DNA from: TMED26 sp002694075
GTDB lineage: Bacteria; Pseudomonadota; Alphaproteobacteria; Thalassobaculales; Thalassobaculaceae
Length of the DNA stretch: 5,028 bases
Direction: 5' to 3'
Assembly: GCA_036160575.1 (NCBI GenBank)
Contig: JAYYDT010000093.1
Coordinates: forward strand, 1-5,028
In this document: one piece after another, positions 1 to 5,028 of the stretch
Layout of the letters: each line of letters begins with the position of its first letter
How positions within the stretch are numbered: the first letter of the stretch is position 1
The notes under the pieces: generated by a model
Database searches by the model: none
The model's input: the letters and a program-made list of their open reading frames with translations, nothing else
What the model was told of the DNA's origin: nothing
Translations under genes and position numbers: made by a program

Positions 1-755
1 CTGTCCCAGGCCAAGCCCCACGGTCCCGCCGCCTGACGGTAGCGCGGCCGCCAATCGGCAATCGCCAGGTCGTCGCCATGCACCTCTACCCGCCACAAAT
101 GCTCGGTGCCCGGGACATAAATCATTTCCCGCCCGTCGGCGGTGATATCGGCGGCGATCCGCCCCATCGAGCCTTCCGGCAGCACCAGCGGCGCGCCGAT
201 CACGCGTAGATCGTCGGCCGCCAGCCGGGTGACCGTGGTGCCGCCCTGCCCCTCAAGGCGTAAATCCTTGGTGATCAAGCTGCCGTCGCTGAGGGCGAGC
301 AACCCGTTATGGGAGCGCGCCACCGGCAGGACCGTCTCGGCCTCGACCGACAAATCATGCGGGTTGAGCCGATGCAGATAGGACCCGTTGACCGAATAAA
401 TCGCGCCATTGCGATGGGCCAGGATGGCGCCGCACCAGACATGCTCACCGCAGGGCAGTTCGGCCGAAGCGGCAAGCGGCGCCAAGCTATCGCGGTCGAT
501 TCGCTCGACCCAACCGAACGGCGGCGGCCCGCTGAACGCCGCCATGGTGCCGCCAAGAAACCATTCGCCCGGCTCGCGCCCGACCACCATGACGTTCCAG
601 CGATCGTTGCGGCGGGTGGTTACCCGGGCCGCGCCGGCGACCGCGCCAAGTTTGCCGGCGGCCGCCTTTTGGCGACGATTGCCGCCACATTCCACCGGCC
701 AAGGAGCCGGCCAATAACCGGTCTTTTCCTGATCGCGATCCCTATCCGTGGTCAT
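1..755 (-). CDS. Hypothetical protein, probably beta-propeller-like, N-terminal part (runs off left edge)
   Basis: The minus-strand frame is open from an ATG at 755-753 to the window edge: 251 codons without a stop, C-terminus missing. The start is supported by an SD-like GAGGGA (763-768 on the plus strand) 7 nt upstream. I do not recognise a named family. Residues 1-50 are basic and polar with no signal peptide or membrane segment, so a cytoplasmic location is likely. From about residue 60 the chain consists of short beta-strand-like stretches separated by turns. Examples are GAIYSVNGSYLHRLNP (117-132), HNGLLALSDGSLITKDL (149-165) and GREMIYVPGTEHLWRV (208-223). This rhythm of hydrophobic strand, Asp/Asn-Gly turn and strand resembles SMP-30/gluconolactonase or PQQ-type propeller blades. 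No metal-binding or catalytic residues can be assigned. It is divergent from the catabolic operon and may share its control region. Coding status is fairly secure; the fold is an inference and the function is unknown. Confidence 0.82.
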   Translation of the reverse strand, partial: MTTDRDRDQEKTGYWPAPWPVECGGNRRQKAAAGKLGAVAGAARVTTRRNDRWNVMVVGREPGEWFLGGTMAAFSGPPPFGWVERIDRDSLAPLAASAELPCGEHVWCGAILAHRNGAIYSVNGSYLHRLNPHDLSVEAETVLPVARSHNGLLALSDGSLITKDLRLEGQGGTTVTRLAADDLRVIGAPLVLPEGSMGRIAADITADGREMIYVPGTEHLWRVEVHGDDLAIADWRPRYRQAAGPWGLAWD

Positions 756-762
756 ATCCAAT

Positions 763-768
763 TCCCTC
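763..768 (-). promoter_or_regulatory. SD site fixing the start of the minus-strand gene
   Basis: GAGGGA on the minus strand (TCCCTC on the plus strand) lies 7 nt upstream of the ATG at 755-753. Upstream in-frame TTG codons lack a comparable site, so the ATG is preferred. Confidence 0.6.
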
Positions 769-784
769 AACCGGTCATGCCGGA

Positions 785-813
785 AGTCTCAAGAAGCGGC
801 CGGCCGCTGTCAA
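785..813 (-). promoter_or_regulatory. Candidate sigma-70-type promoter for the minus-strand gene
   Basis: Read on the minus strand, a perfect TTGACA (plus positions 808-813) is followed after exactly 17 bp by GAGACT (plus positions 785-790). The latter matches three of six -10 consensus bases. Transcription would start near position 778, giving a short leader of roughly 20 nt before the ATG at 755. The -35 is good and the spacing ideal but the -10 is weak, so this is only a candidate. Confidence 0.35.
795..808. repeat. Perfect 14-bp palindrome in the divergent control region
   Basis: AGCGGCCGGCCGCT equals its own reverse complement over all 14 bases. It fills most of the spacer of the candidate minus-strand promoter and touches its -35 hexamer, a place where a dimeric repressor could block transcription. 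Short GC palindromes also arise by chance in GC-rich DNA, so an operator role is a guess. No regulator gene is visible in the window. Confidence 0.35.
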
Positions 814-888
814 TCGCGGCGCGGGGCCTACGAATTTCAGCGCTTTTCGACGAACTCCTTTGTTACCATCGGCGCGCCAGAATTTAGC

Positions 889-896
889 GGGAGGGA
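889..896 (+). promoter_or_regulatory. Strong SD site of the first operon gene
   Basis: GGGAGGGA contains GGAGG about 5 nt before the ATG at 900. It fixes the start of the VOC gene and supports it as the first gene of the plus-strand operon. Confidence 0.7.
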
Positions 897-899
897 AGC

Positions 900-1379
900 A
901 TGATTGAGATCAACGGCATGGCCCACGTCATTTTGACGGTCAGCAATTTTGATAAATGCCGCGAATTTTACTGTGAATTAATGCCGTTTCTCGGCCTGAC
1001 CAAAGTTTATGACGGCAATAATTTCGTCTATCACGTGGGCGGCCGCACGGCGATTGGCATTCAACGTTGCGCGCCGGATCATATCGGCGAACGTTTCGTG
1101 CAAAACCGGATCGGCCTGCACCATCTGTGCCTGCGTGCCCGTAGCGCCGAAGACGTTGACAAGGTTGGTGAAAAACTGCGCAACATGGGGGCGATGATCG
1201 ACCGTGGCCCGCTGTTTGGCGATTTCGCGCCAGGCTATTACTACATCGTCTTCGAAGATCCGGACGGCATCCGGCTGGAGGTCAACTACGTCCCGGGCAA
1301 GGGCTTGTTGGCGGGCGCGGATGGACCGCTGGTGCCCAGCGAAGACCCCAACTGGGACCAAAACCCGCCGCGATCTTAG
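900..1379 (+). CDS. VOC superfamily (glyoxalase/bleomycin resistance/dioxygenase fold) protein
   Basis: This 159-residue protein is a probable single-subunit VOC metalloenzyme made of two beta-alpha-beta-beta-beta modules. Module 1 opens with GMAHVILTVSNFDKCREFY (6-24), which has the typical ligand His9 and the helix ending in Phe-Tyr. Module 2 opens with IGLHHLCLRA (71-80), with His74 or His75 as the second ligand. It closes with FEDPDGIRLEVNY (118-130), where Glu127 is the usual third ligand. The metal triad therefore looks intact and the protein is likely catalytic rather than a binding-only antibiotic-resistance type. The last 25 or so residues form a Pro/Asp/Asn-rich tail beyond the core domain. 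VOC enzymes include lyases, epimerases, ring-cleaving dioxygenases and glutathione or thiol transferases; motifs alone do not choose among them. It is first in a four-gene cluster, 26 bp before the next gene. The family call is firm; the substrate is unknown and is inferred to belong to the cluster's pathway. Confidence 0.9.
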   Translation: MIEINGMAHVILTVSNFDKCREFYCELMPFLGLTKVYDGNNFVYHVGGRTAIGIQRCAPDHIGERFVQNRIGLHHLCLRARSAEDVDKVGEKLRNMGAMIDRGPLFGDFAPGYYYIVFEDPDGIRLEVNYVPGKGLLAGADGPLVPSEDPNWDQNPPRS

Positions 1380-1405
1380 GCGCGCTTGGCTGAGGGAGAC
1401 GCGCG

Positions 1406-2155
1406 ATGAAGCGTATCGAAAACCGCAAAATCTTGGGCATGCTGACGCCCTCGTCCAATACCGTGCTGGAGCCGATGACCCACGACATTCTGGCCGAATT
1501 GGACGATGTCAGCGCCCATTTCGCGCGTTTCCGAGTGACCGAGATCACCTTGTCCGAATACGGCTTGGGGCAGTTCGACATGGCCCCTTTCCTTGACGCC
1601 GCCGGCCTGTTGGGCGACGCCAAATGCGATGTCATCGCTTGGAACGGCACCTCGGGCGGCTGGCGCGGTTTCGCCTATGACGCGGAAATTTGCGCCCAAA
1701 TCGCCGCCACCACCGGCGCCGGCGCGACGACCTCAATCCTCGCCAACAATGATTTGTTCCGCCGACATGGTGTCAGTCGGTTTGGCCTGGTGACCCCTTA
1801 CACCGACGATGTGCAGGCGAAAATCCTGGCCAATTACGCGGCCGACGGTTTCACCTGCGTGGCCGAAAGTCATTTGGGAATCTCGGACAATTTCGCTTTT
1901 TCCGAGATCGACGACCAAACCGTCATCGATGGTTGCCGGCGCGTCGCCGCCGCCAAACCAGAGGCGATTTCGATCATTTGCACCAATATGCGCGGCGCCC
2001 ATTTGGCCGACCAACTGGAAGCGGAATTGGGCATCCCAATTTATGACTCGATCTCCGTCGTGGTCTTGCGCGCCCTCGAATTGGCCGGTGTCGACCCGGC
2101 CCGCGTACGGGGCTGGGGACGGATTTTTTCAATGTCCATGGGGAACACCGAATGA
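1406..2155 (+). CDS. Asp/Glu racemase-superfamily enzyme, maleate isomerase/arylmalonate decarboxylase-like
   Basis: This 249-residue protein has the usual length for maleate cis-trans isomerases and arylmalonate decarboxylases. The ATG follows GAGGGAG (1392-1398) at 7 nt. The N-terminal LGMLTPSSNTVLEP (10-23) is the family's substrate-carboxylate-binding start. WNGTSGGW (79-86) is the first active-site loop, and IICTNMRGA (190-198) is the second, with Cys192. FGLVTPYTDD (126-135) lies between them. Racemases and maleate isomerases normally have a cysteine in each loop. Here the first-loop position appears to be Asn80, leaving only Cys192, as in arylmalonate decarboxylase, which uses a single cysteine. 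A two-cysteine racemisation is therefore unlikely; isomerisation, decarboxylation or another one-cysteine reaction on a small dicarboxylate or ureido acid is possible. The stop overlaps the next start by 4 bp, implying translational coupling with the amidohydrolase. The superfamily is certain; the reaction is not. Confidence 0.88.
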   Translation: MKRIENRKILGMLTPSSNTVLEPMTHDILAELDDVSAHFARFRVTEITLSEYGLGQFDMAPFLDAAGLLGDAKCDVIAWNGTSGGWRGFAYDAEICAQIAATTGAGATTSILANNDLFRRHGVSRFGLVTPYTDDVQAKILANYAADGFTCVAESHLGISDNFAFSEIDDQTVIDGCRRVAAAKPEAISIICTNMRGAHLADQLEAELGIPIYDSISVVVLRALELAGVDPARVRGWGRIFSMSMGNTE

Positions 2156-3591
2156 GCAATTTTGATTTAGTTGTAAAAAACGCCCATGTCGCGACCGCCA
2201 GCGATACCTTTCACGCCGACATTGGCGTCAAGGATGGCCAAATAACCGCGCTCGCCGCCCGTTTGACCGGCGCCGCGACCGAGATTGACGCCGCCGGTCG
2301 CTGGGTCACGCCCGGCGGCATCGACGCTCATTGCCATATCGACCAGCCGAGCAGCGACGGCAGCCAATGCGCCGATGATTTCACCACCGGCACCCGTTCG
2401 GCGGCCTGCGGCGGTACCACCACGATCATCCCCTTCGCCGCCCAAATGAAGGGCCAATCCTTGCGCGCGGCGGTCGACGATTACCACGCCCGCGCCGATG
2501 GTAAAGCGTTGATCGATTACGCCTTCCACCTGATCGTCAGCGACCCGACTCCGGCGGTGCTGGGGCAAGAACTGCCGGCCTTGATCCGCGAGGGATATAC
2601 CTCGTTCAAGATCTACATGACCTATGACGACATGAAGCTGAACGACCGCGAAATCCTCGACGTGCTGGCCCTCGCCCGGCGCGAACAAGCGATGGTCATG
2701 GTCCACGCCGAAAACGCCGAGGCCATCGCCTGGCTGACCGACGCGTTGGAGGGCGCCGGCCTGATTGAGCCGAAATACCATGCCCGTTCGCGTCCGCGCC
2801 CGGTCGAACGCGAAGCCACCCACCGAGCCATCGCTCTCGCCGAGATCCTTGACACGCCAGTGTTGCTGGTTCACGTCTCGGCCCGTGAGGCGATCAACGA
2901 AATTCGCTCGGCCCAGGATCGCGGCCTAAAAGTGTTTGGCGAAACCTGCCCCCAGTACCTGTTTTTAACCGAGGATGACTTGGCCAAACCCGAATTCGAG
3001 GGCGCCAAATGCCTTTGCTCCCCGCCACCGCGGGACGCCGCCAACCAAGCCTATGTGTGGGCCGGGCTCAGCAACGGCACCTTCCAGGTGGTGTCCTCCG
3101 ACCACGCGCCAACCCGGTTCGACGACGTTAAGGGCAAGAAAATTCGCGGTACCGACGCCGGTTTTCGTTGGATCCCCAATGGCATCCCGGGATTGGAAAC
3201 GCGCATGCCGCTGTTGTTTTCCCACGGGGTGCTGGACGGCCGCATCACCATTAACCAATTCGTCGCTCTCACCGCCACCAACGCCGCGCGCATTTATGGG
3301 CTTTACCCGCGCAAAGGCACCATCACCGTCGGCGCCGACGCCGACATGGTGATTTGGGACAGTGAAACCGCCCGCACCATCCGCAACCAAGACCTTCACC
3401 ACAATGTCGACTACACCCCTTATGAAGGCATTGCCTTGAACGCCTGGCCGGCGCTGACGTTGTCGCGCGGCACACCGGTTTGGGACGGCGCGGCACCCTT
3501 GGACGCCATCGGCCGTGGTCAATTCATGCGGTGCGACCTGCCCGAACCGGCGCGCCCGTCGGATGCCGCCACGGCGCAACCCTGGTTGTGA
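2152..3591 (+). CDS. Dihydropyrimidinase/hydantoinase-family cyclic amidohydrolase
   Basis: This 479-residue protein has the usual full length for dihydropyrimidinases and D-hydantoinases (cytoplasmic TIM-barrel amidohydrolases that open cyclic ureides to N-carbamoyl acids). The complete binuclear metal set is visible: His60 and His62 in IDAHCHIDQP, Lys153 in SFKIYMTYDD (the lysine that becomes carboxylated), His185 in VMVHAEN, His241 in LLVHVSAREA and Asp317 in SSDHAPT. Tyr158, five residues after the lysine, matches the catalytic tyrosine. Ser290 in CSPPPR and Asn343 in PNGIPGLETR match the residues that hold the ureide backbone. The segment after the first histidines (DQPSSDGSQCADD, 64-76) is polar and differs from the hydrophobic MPFG-type loop of classic hydantoinases, so the substrate may be unusual. 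ATG overlaps the preceding TGA (ATGA), with GGGGA at 2140-2144 as a modest SD. Allantoinase, dihydroorotase or cyclic-imide hydrolase activity cannot be excluded. No carbamoylase gene is visible. Confidence 0.92.
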   Translation: MSNFDLVVKNAHVATASDTFHADIGVKDGQITALAARLTGAATEIDAAGRWVTPGGIDAHCHIDQPSSDGSQCADDFTTGTRSAACGGTTTIIPFAAQMKGQSLRAAVDDYHARADGKALIDYAFHLIVSDPTPAVLGQELPALIREGYTSFKIYMTYDDMKLNDREILDVLALARREQAMVMVHAENAEAIAWLTDALEGAGLIEPKYHARSRPRPVEREATHRAIALAEILDTPVLLVHVSAREAINEIRSAQDRGLKVFGETCPQYLFLTEDDLAKPEFEGAKCLCSPPPRDAANQAYVWAGLSNGTFQVVSSDHAPTRFDDVKGKKIRGTDAGFRWIPNGIPGLETRMPLLFSHGVLDGRITINQFVALTATNAARIYGLYPRKGTITVGADADMVIWDSETARTIRNQDLHHNVDYTPYEGIALNAWPALTLSRGTPVWDGAAPLDAIGRGQFMRCDLPEPARPSDAATAQPWL

Positions 3592-3622
3592 AAGCGGGCC
3601 CCCGCGGCCACCGCTGATACCC

Positions 3623-4831
3623 ATGTCACCGGCGCCGACCAAAGCCGCGACCGACCGTGCCATTTGGCAAATGGCGGCCGCCCAAACCATTATCTGGGCG
3701 GCCCTCTACTATGTTTTCCCGGCCATGCTGCCGGCGTGGGAAACGGATTTCGGGTGGTCGAAAACGACCCTCTCCCTGGCCTTCTCGCTGGCCCTGGTCA
3801 CCGCCGCCGTGTTCGCCCCGCTGGTCGGCCGGATGATCGACCGGCGCCAAGGTCCGCAAGTGATGACCGCCGGCGCCGTCGGCGGCGCGGTCCTGCTCAG
3901 CGTGTTGACCGTCGCCAATCACCCGCTGGTTTTCATCGGCTTGTGGATCGCCATTGGCCTGTGCCTGTCAGCCTGTCTTTACGAGGCTTGTTTCGGCTTC
4001 ATGACGCGCACTATGCGCGGCGGCGCGCAACGGGCGATCACACGGGTGACCTTGATTGGCGGTTTCGCCGGCACGCTCTGTTTCCCCTCGGCCCATGCCT
4101 TAATGACGGCGGTCGGCTGGCGCGGCACCTTGCTAATCTTCGCCGGCGCGGTGATTGTTGTCGGCGCGCCGCTAATGTGGCGCGCCGCGGTCACCCTGGA
4201 ACAGACCCTCGCCGCCAACCCCGACCCGGAAACCGCCGGCGGTGATGGCACCGGAACCCCCTGGTGGTTTTTGCGCACGCCGGTGTTTTGGCTGCTCGCC
4301 CTGGCCTTCGGCTTCATTGCCATCGATCACCTCATGATCGTCAGCCATATCCTCGCCCTGCTCGACGACCGCGGCGTCACCGCCGAGCGCGCGGTGATCG
4401 CCGCCGCCTGCGTCGGGCCAATGCAAGTCACCGGCCGCTTGGTGATGGTCGCGGTCGGCCATCGTTTTTCGCCGACCAGCGCCGCCTTCGGCTGTTTCGT
4501 CGCCTTTATCCTCGCCGCCGCGGCGATCTATTTGGCGCCGTTGGCGGGCATCTTGATAGTCCTGTTCATCATGACCCAAGGGGCGGCTATCGGCGTCACC
4601 AGTATTATCCGCCCGGTGGTCGCGGCGCATTTGCTGGGGCGGCGCGATTTCGGCGCGATTTCAGGCGCACTGGCCAGCTTCTACGTCGGCGGCACGGCGA
4701 TTGCCCCGATGCTGGCGGCCTTGCTGTGGCGGGCCGGCGGCTACGATCTGGTGATTATCGTCGCGGCCGGCTTGGTCGCCCTTGGATTGGGCTTTTTCTT
4801 CGCCGCCTGGCGCGCCGCGCCGGTCCAATGA
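3623..4831 (+). CDS. MFS transporter, 12-TM type, possibly monocarboxylate-transporter-like
   Basis: With the ATG at 3623 the protein has 402 residues, typical of a 12-helix major facilitator. The frame extends upstream to an ATG at 3515, but that would overlap the amidohydrolase by 77 bp. Its first 36 residues are Arg/Pro-rich and look like a shadow translation, so I chose 3623 despite a weak SD. TM1 covers about 16-37, followed by FGWSKTTLSLAFSL (43-56) leading into TM2. Then comes a motif-A-like loop GRMIDRRQGP (69-78) with Gly69, Asp73, Arg74 and Gly77. Six helices end near 183. A hydrophilic central loop (about 187-211) precedes the C-terminal half, which starts at WWFLRTPVFWLLALAFGF (about 213-230). 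The DFGWS...LAFSL and DR-x-GP signatures resemble monocarboxylate/oxalate-type MFS carriers, which suggests an organic-acid or ureide substrate. It lies 31 bp after the amidohydrolase and most likely moves the operon's substrate or product across the inner membrane. The family is secure; the substrate is unknown. Confidence 0.88.
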   Translation: MSPAPTKAATDRAIWQMAAAQTIIWAALYYVFPAMLPAWETDFGWSKTTLSLAFSLALVTAAVFAPLVGRMIDRRQGPQVMTAGAVGGAVLLSVLTVANHPLVFIGLWIAIGLCLSACLYEACFGFMTRTMRGGAQRAITRVTLIGGFAGTLCFPSAHALMTAVGWRGTLLIFAGAVIVVGAPLMWRAAVTLEQTLAANPDPETAGGDGTGTPWWFLRTPVFWLLALAFGFIAIDHLMIVSHILALLDDRGVTAERAVIAAACVGPMQVTGRLVMVAVGHRFSPTSAAFGCFVAFILAAAAIYLAPLAGILIVLFIMTQGAAIGVTSIIRPVVAAHLLGRRDFGAISGALASFYVGGTAIAPMLAALLWRAGGYDLVIIVAAGLVALGLGFFFAAWRAAPVQ

Positions 4832-4851
4832 CGGCCATGCGGTGAAGGGCG
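4832..4851. other. 20-bp convergent intergenic gap without visible terminator
   Basis: The stops of the MFS gene and the aspartate dehydrogenase-like gene face each other across 20 bp. I see no stem-loop followed by a T-run on either strand. Transcripts probably run into the opposing gene, or termination is Rho-dependent. Confidence 0.5.
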
Positions 4852-5028
4852 CTAGCTGCCGGCGACCAGGGCGGCGGTTTGCCGGCGCAAGGTGGTGATC
4901 ACGCTGAGCGCGGTGATTTTACCGGTTTTGGGATTTTCCACCGTCGGCACGTTTTCAATTTTCAAGGTTAGGCGGGCGCTATCCGCCTCCACCACGATGG
5001 TGTGTTGATTACGGGTCATCGCCGGGTC
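4852..5028 (-). CDS. Aspartate dehydrogenase-family protein (DUF108 domain), C-terminal fragment cut by window edge
   Basis: The minus-strand frame is open from the right edge (5028) to a TAG at 4854-4852, giving the last 58 residues. It begins DPAMTRNQHTIVVEAD and continues with LKIENVPTVENPKTGKITA and LSVITTLRR. The combination R-N-x-H, I-E-N-x-P, E-N-P-K-T-G and A-L-S-x-I-x-T-L-R is characteristic of the C-terminal domain of L-aspartate dehydrogenase. That enzyme (EC 1.4.1.21, NadX type) oxidises aspartate to iminoaspartate with NAD(P). The His at residue 9 of the fragment probably corresponds to the conserved active-site histidine of characterised enzymes. The Rossmann domain lies outside the window, so completeness cannot be judged. 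The gene is convergent with the MFS gene, 20 bp between stops, and need not be co-regulated with it. Its role could be NAD synthesis or amino-acid catabolism. Confidence 0.85.
   Translation of the reverse strand, partial: DPAMTRNQHTIVVEADSARLTLKIENVPTVENPKTGKITALSVITTLRRQTAALVAGS

Larger units (their letters stand above)
756..899. promoter_or_regulatory. Divergent intergenic control region
   Basis: These 144 bp separate the start codons of two diverging genes, so they should carry promoters for both. Visible elements are the two SD sites, a candidate minus-strand promoter and a 14-bp palindrome (listed separately). On the plus strand TACCAT (864-869) matches four of six -10 consensus positions. 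No convincing -35 lies 16-18 bp upstream of it, so I do not call a plus-strand promoter. The sequence TTCGACGAA (846-854) is a short odd-centred dyad. A plus-strand open frame crossing into this region and ending at 887 looks like an antisense shadow. Confidence 0.6.

Noticed and set aside
275..556. Minus-strand open frame overlapping the left-edge gene in another frame
   Set aside because: It is Arg/Ser/Trp-rich low-quality translation inside the real minus-strand frame, which is open across the whole 755 bp.
309..887. Long plus-strand open frame (192 codons) opposite the left-edge gene and entering the intergenic region
   Set aside because: Its translation is Arg/Pro/Ala-rich without domain character. 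It lies antisense to a longer open frame with a good SD and strand-turn pattern, and it has no SD of its own that stands out.
1406..2155. Naming the racemase-superfamily gene as maleate isomerase or hydantoin racemase
   Set aside because: The first catalytic cysteine appears to be Asn80, so neither specific enzyme name is supported.
2167..2874. Minus-strand open frame of 235 codons antisense to the amidohydrolase
   Set aside because: It is a Gly/Val/Asp-rich mirror of a GC-rich gene. The plus strand carries all catalytic motifs of a known family.
3594..3605. GC-rich dyad considered as an intrinsic terminator between amidohydrolase and transporter
   Set aside because: The stem is only 4-5 bp with a very small loop and no T-run follows, so it would not act as a terminator.
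3515..3622. N-terminal extension of the MFS protein from the upstream ATG
   Set aside because: It overlaps the amidohydrolase coding sequence, is Arg/Pro-rich, and would put a non-membrane tail unlike MFS family N-termini ahead of TM1.
2965..3690. Minus-strand open frame of 241 codons spanning the amidohydrolase end and transporter start
   Set aside because: It is antisense to two well-supported genes, has no recognisable motif, and is explained by GC bias suppressing stop codons.
4264..4845. Plus-strand open frame of 193 codons inside the transporter region
   Set aside because: It is an Arg/Gly-rich shifted-frame shadow of the transporter, which has clear membrane helices in its own frame.

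Overview
The window reads as chromosomal DNA of a GC-rich proteobacterium. The dense gene packing, strong G/C bias at third codon positions and family make-up suggest an alphaproteobacterium, possibly Rhodospirillales-like. That placement is an inference from composition and style; no taxonomic marker gene is present. There are no RNA genes, mobile elements, CRISPR arrays or long repeats.

Layout. (1) Positions 1-755, minus strand: the first 251 codons of a protein that runs off the left edge. It is probably a beta-propeller-like protein of unknown function. (2) Positions 756-899: a 144-bp divergent intergenic region with a Shine-Dalgarno (SD) site for each flanking gene, a candidate minus-strand promoter and a perfect 14-bp palindrome. 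(3) Positions 900-4831, plus strand: a tight four-gene cluster, very likely one operon. It encodes a VOC/glyoxalase-fold metalloprotein, an Asp/Glu racemase-superfamily enzyme (maleate isomerase/arylmalonate decarboxylase-like), a dihydropyrimidinase/hydantoinase-family amidohydrolase and an MFS transporter. The spacings are 26 bp, a 4-bp ATGA overlap, and 31 bp. (4) Positions 4852-5028, minus strand: the C-terminal 58 residues of an aspartate dehydrogenase-family protein (DUF108), convergent with the operon and 20 bp away.

How the genes may work together. The operon looks like a small catabolic module for a cyclic ureide or imide. The MFS protein would import the compound (or export a product), and the amidohydrolase, which has a complete binuclear metal site, would open the ring. 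The racemase-superfamily enzyme would isomerise or decarboxylate a resulting acid, and the VOC protein would perform another metal-dependent step. No N-carbamoylase, beta-ureidopropionase or transcription regulator is visible, so the substrate and the end of the pathway cannot be read from this window.

The two most distinctive points are in the enzymes. The racemase-superfamily protein keeps only the second of the two cysteines typical of that superfamily. The amidohydrolase has a polar loop after its first metal motif where classic hydantoinases usually have a hydrophobic one. Together they suggest chemistry different from ordinary pyrimidine or hydantoin degradation.
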